Made by a program: the position numbers and the translations under genes. From Comamonas sp. BIGb0124 (GTDB lineage Bacteria > Pseudomonadota > Gammaproteobacteria > Burkholderiales > Burkholderiaceae_C), in the NCBI RefSeq assembly GCF_003752175.1, contig NZ_RJVF01000010.1:186001-250000 (forward strand): DNA of 64,000 nucleotides. Direction: 5' to 3'. Within the stretch, counting starts at the first letter, position 1. Every line of letters begins with the position of its first letter. The notes below the pieces were generated by a model that saw only the letters and a list, made by a program, of their open reading frames with translations, was not told where the DNA came from and did not search any database. This document shows, in pieces, positions 1 to 9,811 of this stretch.

Positions 1-891
1 ATAACCGATATGGGGCGTGCAGATGCAGTTCTCGAGTCGCAGCAGTGCATGGCCCTGCAGCGGCGGCTCGGTCTCGAACACGTCGATGGCGGCGAGGCCC
101 GGGCGACCCCGGTTGAGGCCTGCAATCAGGGCATCGGGTTCGAGCAGCTCGGCGCGCGAGGTGTTCACGAACAGCGACGAGGGCTTCATGCCCGAAAGGT
201 CGTCGAGCGTGATCGAGTGCTTGGTTTCATCGTTGAGGCGCAAGTGCACGCTCAGGACATCGGATTCTGCAAAGAAGGCCTGGCGGCTGGTGGCGATCTC
301 CAGGCCGTCTTGCAGGGCGCGTTCGCGCGACGAATCGCGGCCCCAGACCATGACGCGCATGCCGAAGGCCTTGCCATAGCCTGCAACCAGTTGCCCGATC
401 TTGCCGTAACCCCAGATGCCGAGGGTCTTGCCGCGCAACACCGTGCCCAGACCGAAGTTGGGCGGCATGGACGAGGCCTTGAGCCCGGACTGCTGCCAGG
501 CCCCGTGCTTGAGGTTGCCGATGTACTGCGGCAGGCGCCGGCTGGCCGCCATCACCAGCGCCCAGGTCAGTTCGGCGGGCGCAACCGGTGAACCGACGCC
601 TTCGGCCACGGCGATGCCGCGTTCCGTACAGGCATTGATGTCGATGTGGTTGCCCATGCGGCCGGTCTGGGCGATGAGTTTGAGTCGGGGCAGTTTTTCG
701 ATCAACGCCCGGTTGAGCACCGTGCGCTCGCGAATCAGGACGATGATGTCTGCATCCTTGAGCCGGATGGCCAACTGGCCGAGTCCCTTGACGGTGTTGG
801 TGTAGACCTTGGCATTGAAAGTCTCGAGCTTGCTGGCACAGGGCAGCTTGCGCACGGCATCTTGGTAGTCGTCAAGAATCACGATGTTCAT
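1..891 (-). CDS. D-2-hydroxyacid dehydrogenase family protein (3' end outside window)
   Basis: NAD-dependent dehydrogenase of the D-2-hydroxyacid family (SerA/GyaR-like), which interconverts a 2-hydroxyacid and a 2-oxoacid in the cytoplasm. 297 codons are visible from ATG at 891 and the frame is still open at base 1. The Rossmann motif GYGKIGQ lies near residues 161-167. The family's catalytic Arg-Glu-His set appears as R246 (NTSRAE), E275 (ETEPP) and H294 (CTPHIGY). About 20-30 C-terminal residues should lie beyond the edge. The exact substrate cannot be told from the sequence. The gene stands alone, and the next gene upstream on the same strand ends at 1073. Confidence 0.9.
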   Translation of the reverse strand, partial: MNIVILDDYQDAVRKLPCASKLETFNAKVYTNTVKGLGQLAIRLKDADIIVLIRERTVLNRALIEKLPRLKLIAQTGRMGNHIDINACTERGIAVAEGVGSPVAPAELTWALVMAASRRLPQYIGNLKHGAWQQSGLKASSMPPNFGLGTVLRGKTLGIWGYGKIGQLVAGYGKAFGMRVMVWGRDSSRERALQDGLEIATSRQAFFAESDVLSVHLRLNDETKHSITLDDLSGMKPSSLFVNTSRAELLEPDALIAGLNRGRPGLAAIDVFETEPPLQGHALLRLENCICTPHIGY

Positions 892-1072
892 GCGCGCATT
901 GTGCCTGCGTTGGCCTTGGTCCGGGCGCACTTTCAGCATCTGTCCGACATACGAAAAAGTTCCGGTTTGCTGCGGATTGTTTCATCCCCTGTCCGCCTGA
1001 AATGCGGGCGGTACGTGGGCCTGGACGGAATGAAAACGGTCGTCGGGTACGGAAGGGCCGCTGTCGGTGCCT

Positions 1073-1552
1073 TCAGGCGTGGGCCTGGGCTGCATCGGAC
1101 AGACGTTCGAGCTCCGCACAGACATCGGCCATGCGGCCGGAAATGACCATGCGGCCGGATGCATTGGCCGGCATGCGCGGTTCGACGGCACGTGTCACGC
1201 GCAGCGGGCGCCGCGGCGGTTGTGCCAGGTGGGCCTGGTTGGCTGCCAGCCGCGGCGTGTCGCGGCATGCCACCTGCGTGGCGGCGGCACCGGCGCTGTC
1301 CCGGCTGCGTGGCAGCACGACCAATTGAGCCGCGCGGCGTGCCGCCTGCGTGTCGGCGCGCAAGGCATGGGCGACCCGCAGGGCATGCGGACTCTCCTGG
1401 GAACGAGGCGGGCTGGCGGGCTGTGCCAGCCGCGTTGCGGCGTGTTGCCGGTCTTCCTTCTGCCAGGGTGCAAAAAACTCGACCAGCGCATGCAGGGCAC
1501 GGAACGGGCTGCGGGCCAGACCGCTGATGGGGGCGACGTTGCTGAGATCCAT
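1073..1552 (-). CDS. hypothetical protein
   Basis: Unrecognised protein of 159 residues. I place the start at ATG 1552 because a GGAG ribosome site sits about 8 bases upstream. A longer frame runs to 1666 without such a site. The first 30 residues (MDLSNVAPISGLARSPFRAL onward) look like ordinary protein and use G/C-ending codons. The middle is rich in Ala and Arg and may be disordered, and the end (residues 140-159) looks helical and acidic. No domain, signal peptide or membrane segment is evident. Long frames in other phases overlap here, as is usual at this GC, so the call rests on codon use and the ribosome site. Downstream of lexA on the same strand. Confidence 0.5.
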   Translation of the reverse strand: MDLSNVAPISGLARSPFRALHALVEFFAPWQKEDRQHAATRLAQPASPPRSQESPHALRVAHALRADTQAARRAAQLVVLPRSRDSAGAAATQVACRDTPRLAANQAHLAQPPRRPLRVTRAVEPRMPANASGRMVISGRMADVCAELERLSDAAQAHA

Positions 1553-1662
1553 GGCGAACTCCAGGAAGAAACGAAGGAACAGGGTGCGCGGGCGCGCAGC
1601 CACCCACCCGCCGGCGCGCACAGGTTGCGCCAGCGGAGCGGAAGCGAACGGGACAAGTAGAG

Positions 1663-1701
1663 GCAAGGTCTGCCCACCCCCCGGGGGGGGCGCGACCTTG
1701 C
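1663..1701 (-). terminator. Strong hairpin just downstream of lexA
   Basis: Perfect 8-base inverted repeat, GCAAGGTC (1663-1670) and GACCTTGC (1694-1701), enclosing a C-run/G-run that extends the stem. It starts 7 bases past the lexA stop codon. There is no T-run on the minus strand, so it may be a weak terminator or a 3' mRNA-stabilising hairpin. Confidence 0.5.
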
Positions 1702-1707
1702 GATGCC

Positions 1708-2391
1708 TTACATCAGCATGGTGTTGCGGATCAGGCCCACGGCCAGGCCTTCGATTTCGAAGGCTTCGCCCGGATCGACCACGATGGTCTTGTAGTCGGG
1801 GTTCTCGGCGTGCAGCTCGATCACGCCGTTGCGGCGCTGCAGGCGCTTGACGGTGACTTCCTCGCCCAGCCGGGCCACGACGATCTGGCCGTTGCGTGCC
1901 TCGCGGCTGGATTGCACGGCCAGCAGGTCGCCGTCCATGATGCCGGCATCGCGCATGGACATGCCGCGCACGCGCAGCAGGTAGTCGGGACGGTGCTGGA
2001 ACAGGCTGCTTTCGACCTGGTAGGTCTGGTCGACATGCTCTTGGGCCAGGATGGGCGAGCCGGCCGCGACCCGGCCTACCAGCGGCAGTGCGAGCTGCGA
2101 CAGACCGGAAACCGGGAAGGCGAGCTGCTGCCGGGTTTCATGGATGTGGCGCAGGGTCTCGCTGCGCAGGCGAATGCCGCGGGACGTGCCGCTGACCAGT
2201 TCGATGGCCCCCTTGCGTGCCAGTGCTTGAAGGTGCTCTTCCGCCGCATTGGCCGACTTGAAGCCCAACTGGCGGGCAATCTCGGCCCGCGTGGGCGGGG
2301 CGCCGGTGCGTGTCACGGCCTCGCGGATGAGGTCGAGGATTTCCTGCTGGCGTGCAGTCAGCTTGCTGGGTTTGCTTGGGTTCATGGCCAT
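1708..2391 (-). CDS. lexA: LexA repressor
   Basis: SOS-response repressor and self-cleaving serine peptidase. It is 227 residues from ATG 2391, which has an AAGGA site about 9 bases upstream; a second ATG six bases further in (2385) is an alternative. The N-terminal winged helix (about 10-75) binds operators. The S24 peptidase domain follows, with the cleavage pair A110-G111 in GRVAAGSP, catalytic S145 in GMSMRD and K182 in EEVTVKRL. Longer in-frame extensions to 2712 cross the SOS boxes and are not coding. Two LexA boxes lie upstream, so it is very likely autoregulated. A terminator separates it from adk, so it forms its own transcription unit. Confidence 0.97.
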   Translation of the reverse strand: MAMNPSKPSKLTARQQEILDLIREAVTRTGAPPTRAEIARQLGFKSANAAEEHLQALARKGAIELVSGTSRGIRLRSETLRHIHETRQQLAFPVSGLSQLALPLVGRVAAGSPILAQEHVDQTYQVESSLFQHRPDYLLRVRGMSMRDAGIMDGDLLAVQSSREARNGQIVVARLGEEVTVKRLQRRNGVIELHAENPDYKTIVVDPGEAFEIEGLAVGLIRNTMLM

Positions 2392-2472
2392 CACGTTCCG
2401 TCCTTGCTCTTCGTGCTCTTGAGGTGCAACAGCGTGGACGGCGGGGAGATTCGTTCGAATCCGGACCGTAAG

Positions 2473-2488
2473 CTGTTTGCATATCCAG
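2473..2488 (-). promoter_or_regulatory. LexA (SOS) box, start-proximal
   Basis: The + strand reads CTGTTTGCATATCCAG, a CTG-N10-CAG match to the proteobacterial SOS box. It lies 82-97 bases upstream of the lexA start codon and is the nearer of two boxes. Its core is less T/A-alternating than the other box, so it may bind LexA more weakly. Confidence 0.7.
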
Positions 2489-2491
2489 TAA

Positions 2492-2507
2492 CTGTATTTT
2501 TGTTCAG
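2492..2507 (-). promoter_or_regulatory. LexA (SOS) box, distal
   Basis: The + strand reads CTGTATTTTTGTTCAG, a good CTG-N10-CAG SOS box. It begins 19 bases from the start of the neighbouring box, so both sites lie on nearly the same helix face. The arrangement is like the double operator known at E. coli lexA. Confidence 0.85.
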
Positions 2508-2587
2508 TTTTCCGGCTTTGGCAAGTGTTTCGTGCTTTGGGTGTTGCGCAGGCGTGCCCCGATTGGCCAATCGGCACGCCTGCAGAC

Positions 2588-2615
2588 GCAAAAAAGCCCC
2601 GTGGGTACGGGGCTT
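2588..2615 (-). terminator. Rho-independent terminator of adk
   Basis: Perfect 9-bp stem, AAGCCCCGT (2594-2602) and ACGGGGCTT (2607-2615), with a 4-base loop. Read on the minus strand, the stem is followed by a run of T residues. It lies about 100 bases past the adk stop codon. Confidence 0.85.
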
Positions 2616-2714
2616 CTTCGGCAGGAGGCAAGGGGCTGGTGGTCCGAGGCCCCGGCCGTGGGCAACGCACGGTGACGCTGCCGAAGGCGGGCCGTCGCTC
2701 GCCCGATCGCAAGA

Positions 2715-3425
<711 letters not shown>

Positions 3426-3668
3426 TCAGCATTGTTCTGTAAGTGGAAACCCAGAGGCATGGTCGGACAGGACGGACATCAAGAATAGCATGTGAATCCC
3501 GCATGAACCTGACGCGAGCTTTTGGCTGTCATGCAGGCAGAGCGAGGATTCCGGCGGGGCATATCGAACGGATTTCAGTTCTTACTGAAAAAACGGAAGC
3601 ATTTTGCCAGAAGTTGCCGCAGGACCTTGCCGAAGACCCGCTGCGGCTCTCCGTGCGGGGCCGGTATC

Positions 3669-4439
3669 TCAGCCCCGGTTGTCGAAAATGGCGCGGACAC
3701 GGGCCAGATCCTGCGGGGTGTCGACGCCGGTGCCAGGGGCATCCTGGGTGACATGTACCGCAATGCGATGGCCATGCCACAGCACGCGAAGCTGCTCCAA
3801 CGATTCGGTGACCTCGAGCGGGGAACGCGCAAGCAGCGGAAATTGCTGCAGGAAGCGGGTGCGATAGCCGTAGATGCCGATGTGGCGCAGCGGATGGTCA
3901 GGGCGGCGCGGACCGTTGCCCTCGAACCAGGTCTCGATCGGAAAGTCGCGCGCAAAGGGGATGCCGGCGCGGCTGAAATACAGCGCATGGCTGCCGGCAT
4001 CGAGCACGACCTTGACGACGTTGGGATTGCCGAATTCCTCGACGCTGGCCAGCGGATGCGCGGCGGTGCTCATCGGGGCGGGCGAACCCGCCAGCGCCTG
4101 GGCCACGGCATCGATCAGCGACGGCGCGATCAGCGGCTCGTCGCCCTGCACGTTGACGACGATGTCGTCGGCCCCCAGGCCCAGTGCCACGCTGGCTTCG
4201 GCCAGCCGGTCGGTGCCGGAGGGGTGGTCGGCACGCGTGGCCACCGCCTCGACGCCGTGCGCGGCACAGGCGGCGAGCACCGCCTCGCTGTCGGTCGCGA
4301 CCACGATGCGCGAGGCACCGGATTGCGCGGCTCGCTCGGCCACCCGCACCACCATGGGGATGCCGCCGAGCAGAGCCAGGGGCTTGTCCGGCAGGCGGGT
4401 GGAACTCAGGCGTGCGGGGATGATGACGGTGTAGCTCAT
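3669..4439 (-). CDS. kdsB: 3-deoxy-manno-octulosonate cytidylyltransferase (CMP-KDO synthetase)
   Basis: Activates KDO with CTP to make CMP-KDO for the lipopolysaccharide inner core. 256 residues, typical length. The N-terminal nucleotide-binding signature is [16 protein letters not shown] (residues 6-21). The [10 protein letters not shown] motif near residues 94-103 and HIGIYGYR near 190-197 are family hallmarks. It starts 24 bases after the Trm112-like gene and 298 bases after lpxK, matching the lpxK-ycaR-kdsB order of E. coli, so the three probably form one envelope-biogenesis operon. Confidence 0.98.
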   Translation of the reverse strand: MSYTVIIPARLSSTRLPDKPLALLGGIPMVVRVAERAAQSGASRIVVATDSEAVLAACAAHGVEAVATRADHPSGTDRLAEASVALGLGADDIVVNVQGDEPLIAPSLIDAVAQALAGSPAPMSTAAHPLASVEEFGNPNVVKVVLDAGSHALYFSRAGIPFARDFPIETWFEGNGPRRPDHPLRHIGIYGYRTRFLQQFPLLARSPLEVTESLEQLRVLWHGHRIAVHVTQDAPGTGVDTPQDLARVRAIFDNRG

Positions 4440-4463
4440 GGCTGTCTGCGCGGGCCGGACCGA

Positions 4464-4670
4464 TCAGGCCAGTTGGGTGGGGGCGGGCAGTTCGGCGACT
4501 TCCTCGTCGCTGAGGGCACGGGCCTCGCTCTCGAGCAGCAACGGGATGCCGTCACGCAGCGGGTAAGCCAGGCGGGCCGAGCGCGATTGCAGTTCCTGGC
4601 GCTCGCGGTTGTAGACCAGCGGACCTTTGGTGGCTGGGCAGACGAGCAGATCGAGCAGTTTGGAGTCCAT
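4464..4670 (-). CDS. Trm112/UPF0434 family small protein (YcaR-like)
   Basis: 68-residue protein of the Trm112-like family (E. coli YcaR). It has the signature [14 protein letters not shown] near residues 5-18 and the later [12 protein letters not shown] stretch. Family members often carry zinc-binding cysteines; only one Cys (C11) is seen here, as in many proteobacterial members. The molecular role is unsettled in bacteria. Its fixed position between lpxK and kdsB suggests a link with envelope synthesis, but that is context only. Confidence 0.9.
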   Translation of the reverse strand: MDSKLLDLLVCPATKGPLVYNRERQELQSRSARLAYPLRDGIPLLLESEARALSDEEVAELPAPTQLA

Positions 4671-4737
4671 GGCGGCAATACGTTTTCAGAGGCAGATGGG
4701 GGCGGGCGGGCACGTTGGCACGGCCGGAGTGCCGATG

Positions 4738-5778
4738 TTAGCGGATGGGCGGCAGGGCCTTGTCCAGGGCGTCCCAGAATGCGGACGGAATATCCAGCAC
4801 CATGGGCACCGCCAGCGCGCCGGGCACCACGGGCCACAGCTTGACGGCATCCTTTTCCGTGCACAGCACCGTCAGGCCGTCGCACGACGGCGGCAGGCCA
4901 CCCGAGAAATCGTCGTGATCGGGCAGCGGAACCTGCGTGCCGATCTGCAGGCCGGCCTGGGCCAGCATGTCGAAAAAAGCCTGGGGGCGCGCGATGCCTG
5001 CGACAGCGGCCAGGGGCCGGCCGGCCAGGGCTTGCAGCGCGACCCGTCCGCCGTCGGCCCGCAGGGCGTAGTCGGCCAGCCGGCGCGGGGCATGCCAGCC
5101 GGTACCCGCCAGCGAAGGGGCCACGCGCTGGCCGGTGTGCAGCACCAGCCGGGGGCAGACCGGCTCCCGGCGAGGCGGCCAGGGTTCGCGCAGCGGGCCG
5201 GCCGGCAGCAGCCAGCCGTTGCCGATGCCGCGTTCGTCGAACACGCAGATCTCCAGGTCGCGCCCCAGGGCGTGGTGCTGGAGGCCGTCGTCGCACACCA
5301 GGATGTCGGTGTGCGGATAGGCGGCCAGCAGAGCCTGCCCGGCCTCGGCGCGGCGGCGGCCCACAAACACCGGCACGCCGGACTGGCGTGCGATCAGCAA
5401 GGGTTCGTCGCCGACCCAGCGGGCACTGGCATCGGGCGGCACGGCGCGGACATCGGGTTCGCCGGGCGGCGTTTCACGGCCATAACCGCGCGAGATCACG
5501 CCCGGCCGCCATCCCCTGGACCGCAGGTGCCGGACCAGCGCCAGCGTCGTGGGTGTCTTGCCGGCCCCGCCCGCGACCACGTTGCCCACCACCACCACCG
5601 GCACGGGCAGGCGCTGCGGCACACGCGAGACGCGGTGGCGCAGGCGATCGAGCGCGGCCAGCGCCCCATAGAGCACCGAGAACGGCCACAACAGGCGAGC
5701 ACGGGCACCACGGGCCAGCCAGTGGTCTGGGGTGGCCGGTGCACGATGGCGTCTGGGTCGGGGCGTGGGCGTCGTCAT
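4738..5778 (-). CDS. lpxK: Tetraacyldisaccharide 4'-kinase
   Basis: Phosphorylates the 4' position of the lipid A precursor disaccharide at the inner membrane. I use ATG 5778 (346 residues). An in-frame TTG at 5841 would add 21 residues, but the family does not need them. The P-loop is VAGGAGKTPT near residues 68-77, followed by the RGYGR motif (SRGYGRE). A hydrophobic N-terminal helix near 28-43 matches the membrane anchor of the family. First gene of the lpxK-Trm112-kdsB unit, divergent from xseA. Confidence 0.95.
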   Translation of the reverse strand: MTTPTPRPRRHRAPATPDHWLARGARARLLWPFSVLYGALAALDRLRHRVSRVPQRLPVPVVVVGNVVAGGAGKTPTTLALVRHLRSRGWRPGVISRGYGRETPPGEPDVRAVPPDASARWVGDEPLLIARQSGVPVFVGRRRAEAGQALLAAYPHTDILVCDDGLQHHALGRDLEICVFDERGIGNGWLLPAGPLREPWPPRREPVCPRLVLHTGQRVAPSLAGTGWHAPRRLADYALRADGGRVALQALAGRPLAAVAGIARPQAFFDMLAQAGLQIGTQVPLPDHDDFSGGLPPSCDGLTVLCTEKDAVKLWPVVPGALAVPMVLDIPSAFWDALDKALPPIR

Positions 5779-6142
5779 GGGTTTGCCGGAAGGGCCGGAG
5801 GCGGGAAAGGGCGGAGAGTCCAGGGGACGAGTATCGGTCAACTTGTATGATGGTCACGGCTCGCCGGCCGGGCCATGTCATTCATATTTCGTACGTCGAT
5901 CGCCGAATGTCACCCACAATTTCTGTGGATAACTGTGTGAACAACCACAGGGATAAATCAATTTGGGCCGCATAAATCATGGCCTGTAACGGATTGATGA
6001 CAAATTGAACAGTATTTTCTTGAATAAAAACAATGATCTTCTACGTAAAGCCGTGCGATTCTGAGCATGCCGCAGGCCACACCTCCGATCGGGCCGCCGG
6101 GGCCGGGCTGTGGAAGAGTACCTGTTCGGAAAAGGACATCGT
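5779..6142. other. Divergent lpxK/xseA intergenic region with a DnaA-box-like site
   Basis: About 360 bases without a gene, notably AT-rich between 5880 and 6060, and carrying the promoters of both flanking genes. It holds TGTGGATAA at 5924-5932, a perfect complement of the consensus DnaA box TTATCCACA. The six-base arms CTGTGG (5923-5928) and CCACAG (5945-5950) form an inverted repeat around it. Only one consensus DnaA box is present. Confidence 0.5.
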
Positions 6143-7480
6143 GTGAATGGCTTGACCAACGGTGAAAATCCTGGTTTCGCTGCTGCCGCACCGCGGGTCT
6201 GGGGCGTGGGTGCGCTGTGCCGTGCGATCGCCGATGCCTTGTCGGCCCGCTTCAATCCGGTGGCGGTGAGGGGCGAGATCTCGGGCTTCACGCGCGCGGC
6301 CAGTGGCCACTGCTACTTCACGCTCAAGGACGAAGGCGGGCAACTGCGCTGCGCCATGTTCCGGCGGGCGGCCGCACTGCTCGACTTCCTCCCGCGCGAG
6401 GGCGATCTGGTCGAGATCCGGGGCCGTCTGGCCGTCTACGAGCCCAGGGGCGAATTGCAGATGGTGGTCGAATCCCTGCGCCGTGCCGGCCAGGGCAACC
6501 TGTTCGAGCAATTCGTGCGCCTCAAGGCCAGGCTCGAGGAGGAAGGCCTGTTCGATGCCGCACGCAAACGGGCATTGCCCGCGCTGCCGCGTGGCATCGG
6601 GGTCGTGACGTCTCTGGGGGCCGCGGCCTGGCACGACGTGGTCACCGCGCTGACGCGCCGCAGCCCGCATATCCCTGTGGTGCTGGCGCCCGCCAGCGTG
6701 CAGGGGACCGCTGCGCCCCAGGAACTGGCGCGTGCGCTGCGCGCGCTGGGCGAATTGAGCCTGCGCCATGCGCGGGGCCAGCCGGGGGGCGTTGCACTCG
6801 ACGTGCTGCTGCTGGTCCGCGGGGGCGGTTCGATGGAAGACCTGTGGGCGTTCAACGACGAAGCGCTGGCCCGTGTCATCGCCGCCAGCCCGGTTCCGGT
6901 CGTGAGCGGGGTGGGTCATGAAACGGATTTCACCATCGCCGACTTCGTTGCCGACCTGCGCGCACCGACACCCACTGCGGCCGCCGAACTGTGCGCGCAG
7001 CCGCGCAGCCATGGGCTCGACGAACTCGACGGTCTGGCCGAGGCGCTCCAGGATGCCGCCGGGCGCCATCTGGACGTGCAGGCGCAGCGGCTGGATCGTG
7101 GCGCCGCGCGCCTCGGACGGCCGTCCGGTCTGGTGGGGCGCCAGCAGGCCGTGCTGGCGACACTCGAACAGCGCATGCGCCATGTCCGCCAAGGGCAGGG
7201 CCAGCGCCAGGCCGACAGGCTGCGGGGGCTCGAGGAAAGGCTCGGCCGCGCCGTCGAGCGGCATGGGCAACGCCAGCATGAGCGGGTCGAGCGCATGGCC
7301 CTGCGGCTGCAGGCCCTTGACCCGGCGCTGGTGCTGCGGCGCGGTTATGCATGGCTGGAGGACGAACGGGGCCGGGCGATCACCCAGGCGTCGGCCCTGG
7401 TGGCGGGCGAAACCGTGCGGGCCACGCTGGCCGACGGGCAGGCCGACCTCGAAGTCCGCGCCGTTCGGCCGCAACGCTGA
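6143..7480 (+). CDS. xseA: Exodeoxyribonuclease VII large subunit
   Basis: Large subunit of exonuclease VII, which degrades single-stranded DNA from both ends with XseB. I choose GTG 6143 because AAAGGA sits 6 bases upstream (6131-6136); the longer GTG start at 6110 lacks a site. This gives 445 residues, close to the usual 440-460. An N-terminal OB fold covers about 17-110 (VWGVGALCRA to ELQMVVESL). The conserved catalytic part has LVRGGGSMEDLWAFND and SGVGHETDFTIADFVADLRA. The C-terminal half is Gln/Arg-rich helical, as in the family. xseB is not in this window. Confidence 0.96.
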   Translation: MNGLTNGENPGFAAAAPRVWGVGALCRAIADALSARFNPVAVRGEISGFTRAASGHCYFTLKDEGGQLRCAMFRRAAALLDFLPREGDLVEIRGRLAVYEPRGELQMVVESLRRAGQGNLFEQFVRLKARLEEEGLFDAARKRALPALPRGIGVVTSLGAAAWHDVVTALTRRSPHIPVVLAPASVQGTAAPQELARALRALGELSLRHARGQPGGVALDVLLLVRGGGSMEDLWAFNDEALARVIAASPVPVVSGVGHETDFTIADFVADLRAPTPTAAAELCAQPRSHGLDELDGLAEALQDAAGRHLDVQAQRLDRGAARLGRPSGLVGRQQAVLATLEQRMRHVRQGQGQRQADRLRGLEERLGRAVERHGQRQHERVERMALRLQALDPALVLRRGYAWLEDERGRAITQASALVAGETVRATLADGQADLEVRAVRPQR

Positions 7481-7514
7481 GCCGGGGGACGGCGTTGCCC
7501 GCTGCGCGGCTCAG
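7471..7514. terminator. Nested inverted repeats between convergent xseA and DUF192 genes
   Basis: CTGAGCCG (7477-7484) pairs with CGGCTCAG (7507-7514), and overlapping GCAACGC (7471-7477) pairs with GCGTTGC (7492-7498). The outer repeat contains the stop codons of both convergent genes. There is no T-run, so termination activity is only inferred from position. Confidence 0.45.
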
Positions 7515-8026
7515 CGGCGGAACACGTCGCCGCCCAGCACCGTGCCGGCCTGGATGTTCTTTTTGGCAAACCAGCCTTGGTTCATCTCGAGCACATACCG
7601 CACCGGCTCGGCCGAGCAGTGGGAATCCAGCGTCTGCGGCTGCATGTCGGCGAGATTGACGATGCGGCCGTCGTCGGCCACGAAGGCGGCCGTCAGCGGC
7701 AGCAAGGTGTTCTTCATCCAGAAACACTGGACGCCCGGGCGCTCGAACACAAACAGCATGCCTTCCTGCTGGGGCATCTCCTTGCGGTGCATCAGGCCGA
7801 TCTCGCGTTGCTCCGGGGTGTAGGCGACCTGGGCCTGGATGCGGTACATGCCGCTCGTCAGCTCGATCCGGGGCAACTGCGTCTGGGGTTGGCCTGTGGG
7901 GCTGGCTTGGGCGTGCGCGCCCGAGGCCAGGCCCAGGGCGGCGACCGCCAGCAGGGCAGTGGCTGCCAGGCGCAGGCGGGCGGCGGATTCGACGAAGAGA
8001 GTCATGGGCAGGAATGAGGCGTTCAT
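7511..8026 (-). CDS. DUF192 family exported protein
   Basis: 171 residues with an N-terminal signal peptide (hydrophobic stretch LAATALLAVAALGLASGAHA near 20-39, likely cleavage after AHA). The DUF192 domain fills the rest. Characteristic segments are YTPEQREIGLMHRKEMPQQE, FWMKNTLLPL and VRYVLEMNQGWF. The family is common in proteobacteria as a small periplasmic protein of unknown function. ATG 8005 is an alternative start; neither has a strong ribosome site. Convergent with xseA. Confidence 0.88.
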   Translation of the reverse strand: MNASFLPMTLFVESAARLRLAATALLAVAALGLASGAHAQASPTGQPQTQLPRIELTSGMYRIQAQVAYTPEQREIGLMHRKEMPQQEGMLFVFERPGVQCFWMKNTLLPLTAAFVADDGRIVNLADMQPQTLDSHCSAEPVRYVLEMNQGWFAKKNIQAGTVLGGDVFRR

Positions 8027-8370
8027 AAACGGGCTTCACGCAGAGGCAATGGCCGCAAGCATAAATCGGCGCGGGCCGGCTTGCCCGGCGCCGGTGTCAG
8101 CATCCGGGCGCGTGCCTCGGAAAACAACGCGCATCGGCCGTCGGCGTTCGCCGCCCGGCGTCAGGGAATGCACCCGGCAGTCGGCGGCGGCAGGGCCCGG
8201 AACTGCGGTTTGTTAGCGGCTAGAATGGCCTGCGCTCGCTGCGCGTTGCCACAGCCTCGAGAGCCGCGTGCAGGTCCCTGGTCTTGGCCGGCGCGCCGCA
8301 TCGCCAGCGTTCCCGAGCTCCCGATCGGATCGGCCGTGCGCGCCGGCCCCCACCGCAGATGCCCACATCC

Positions 8371-9627
8371 ATGTCCTACCAACACATCCAGGTTCCGGCC
8401 GAAGGCCAGAAGATCACCGTCAACGCGGACCATACGCTCAACGTGCCCGATCAGCCCATCGTGGCCTACATCGAAGGCGACGGCATCGGTCGCGACATCA
8501 CGCCGGTGATGCTCAAGGTGGTCGACGCGGCCGTGGCCCGTGCCTATGGCGGCGAGCGCAAGATCCACTGGATGGAAGTCTATGCCGGCGAGAAGGCCAC
8601 GCAGGTCTACGGCGCCGACCAGTGGCTGCCCGCCGAAACGCTGGACGCGGTGCGCGAGCACGTGGTCTCCATCAAGGGGCCGATCACCACGCCGCCCGAC
8701 AGCGGCATGCGCTCGCTCAACGTCGCCCTGCGCCAGGCGCTCGACCTGTATGCCTGCGTGCGTCCGGTGCAGTATTTCGACGGCGTGCCCTCGCCCTTGA
8801 AAGAGCCGCACAAGACCGACATGGTCATCTTCCGCGAGAACTCCGAAGACCTGTACGCCGGCATCGAGTTCGCCGCCGGCTCCGAGCCTGCCCGCAAGCT
8901 CATCGAACTGCTGGTGCAGTCGTTCGGTGTCAAGAACATCCGGTTCCCAGACAGTTCGGCCATCGGCATCAAGCCGGTTTCCCGCGAAGGCACCGAGCGG
9001 CTGGTGCGCAAGGCCATCCAGTACGCGATCGACCACGACAAGCCCAATGTGACGCTGGTGCACAAGGGCAACATCATGAAGTTCACCGAAGGCGGTTTTC
9101 GCGACTGGGGCTACGGTCTCGCGGCGCGCGAATTCGGTGCCGAGCGCATCGACGGCGGTCCGTGGATGCGCCTGCGCCATCCCCGGACCGGACGCGACAT
9201 CCTGATCAAGGACGTGGTGGCCGATGCCTTCCTGCAGCGCGTGCTGCAGCGTCCCGGCGAATACAGCGTGATCGCCACGCTCAACCTCAACGGCGACTAC
9301 ATTTCCGATGCCGTGGCGGCGCAGGTGGGCGGCGTGGGCATCGCGCCCGGCGCCAACCTGTCGGATACCGTGGCCATGTTCGAGGCCACGCACGGCACGG
9401 CACCCAAATACGCGGGCAAGGACTATGTCAACCCGGGCTCGGAGATCCTTTCTGCCGAGATGATGCTGCGCCACATGGGCTGGACCGAGGCGGCCGACCT
9501 CATCATCGCTTCGCTGCGTGCAGCCATCCAGAGCAAGAAGGTGACCTATGACTTCGCCCGGCTGATGGACGGCGCGACGCAGGTGAGCTGCTCGGGATTC
9601 GGGCAGGTGATGATCGCCAACATGTGA
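8371..9627 (+). CDS. icd: Isocitrate dehydrogenase (NADP+)
   Basis: TCA-cycle enzyme converting isocitrate to 2-oxoglutarate and CO2. 418 residues from ATG 8371 (MSYQHIQVP); an ATG at 8359 is also possible. The substrate-binding segment RSLNVALR holds S115, equivalent to the serine phosphorylated by AceK in E. coli. Metal and substrate motifs [13 protein letters not shown] and [10 protein letters not shown] are present. [11 protein letters not shown] carries the Lys-Tyr pair typical of NADP-specific enzymes. Monocistronic. Confidence 0.97.
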   Translation: MSYQHIQVPAEGQKITVNADHTLNVPDQPIVAYIEGDGIGRDITPVMLKVVDAAVARAYGGERKIHWMEVYAGEKATQVYGADQWLPAETLDAVREHVVSIKGPITTPPDSGMRSLNVALRQALDLYACVRPVQYFDGVPSPLKEPHKTDMVIFRENSEDLYAGIEFAAGSEPARKLIELLVQSFGVKNIRFPDSSAIGIKPVSREGTERLVRKAIQYAIDHDKPNVTLVHKGNIMKFTEGGFRDWGYGLAAREFGAERIDGGPWMRLRHPRTGRDILIKDVVADAFLQRVLQRPGEYSVIATLNLNGDYISDAVAAQVGGVGIAPGANLSDTVAMFEATHGTAPKYAGKDYVNPGSEILSAEMMLRHMGWTEAADLIIASLRAAIQSKKVTYDFARLMDGATQVSCSGFGQVMIANM

Positions 9628-9811
9628 TTCGGCCCTGGGGCCGGCTGCATGCCGAGGGGGTCGGTTCGGCCTTGCGGGTGAGGCATGCCGTGCGGGTGCA
9701 CGCGGTGATTTGATGAAATCCGCTGAAAGTGTTTCTTGTCGGCGCGGCTTTTTCGCGCGGCGGCGTCTCTCTACCATCACAGGCATCTCTTCAACTCAGC
9801 GACTGCCTGTC

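Noticed and set aside
933-1607. Longer alternative frame on the minus strand over the unknown gene next to lexA
   Set aside because: Arg/Ala/Pro-rich without a ribosome site; the frame starting at 1552 has better codon use and initiation signals.
3522-4844. 440-codon plus-strand frame over kdsB and the Trm112-like gene
   Set aside because: Antisense shadow of two clear genes; the composition is low-complexity and no motif is found.
5880-6060. Possible replication origin
   Set aside because: Only one consensus DnaA box, and no dnaA, dnaN, parA or gidA-type gene nearby.
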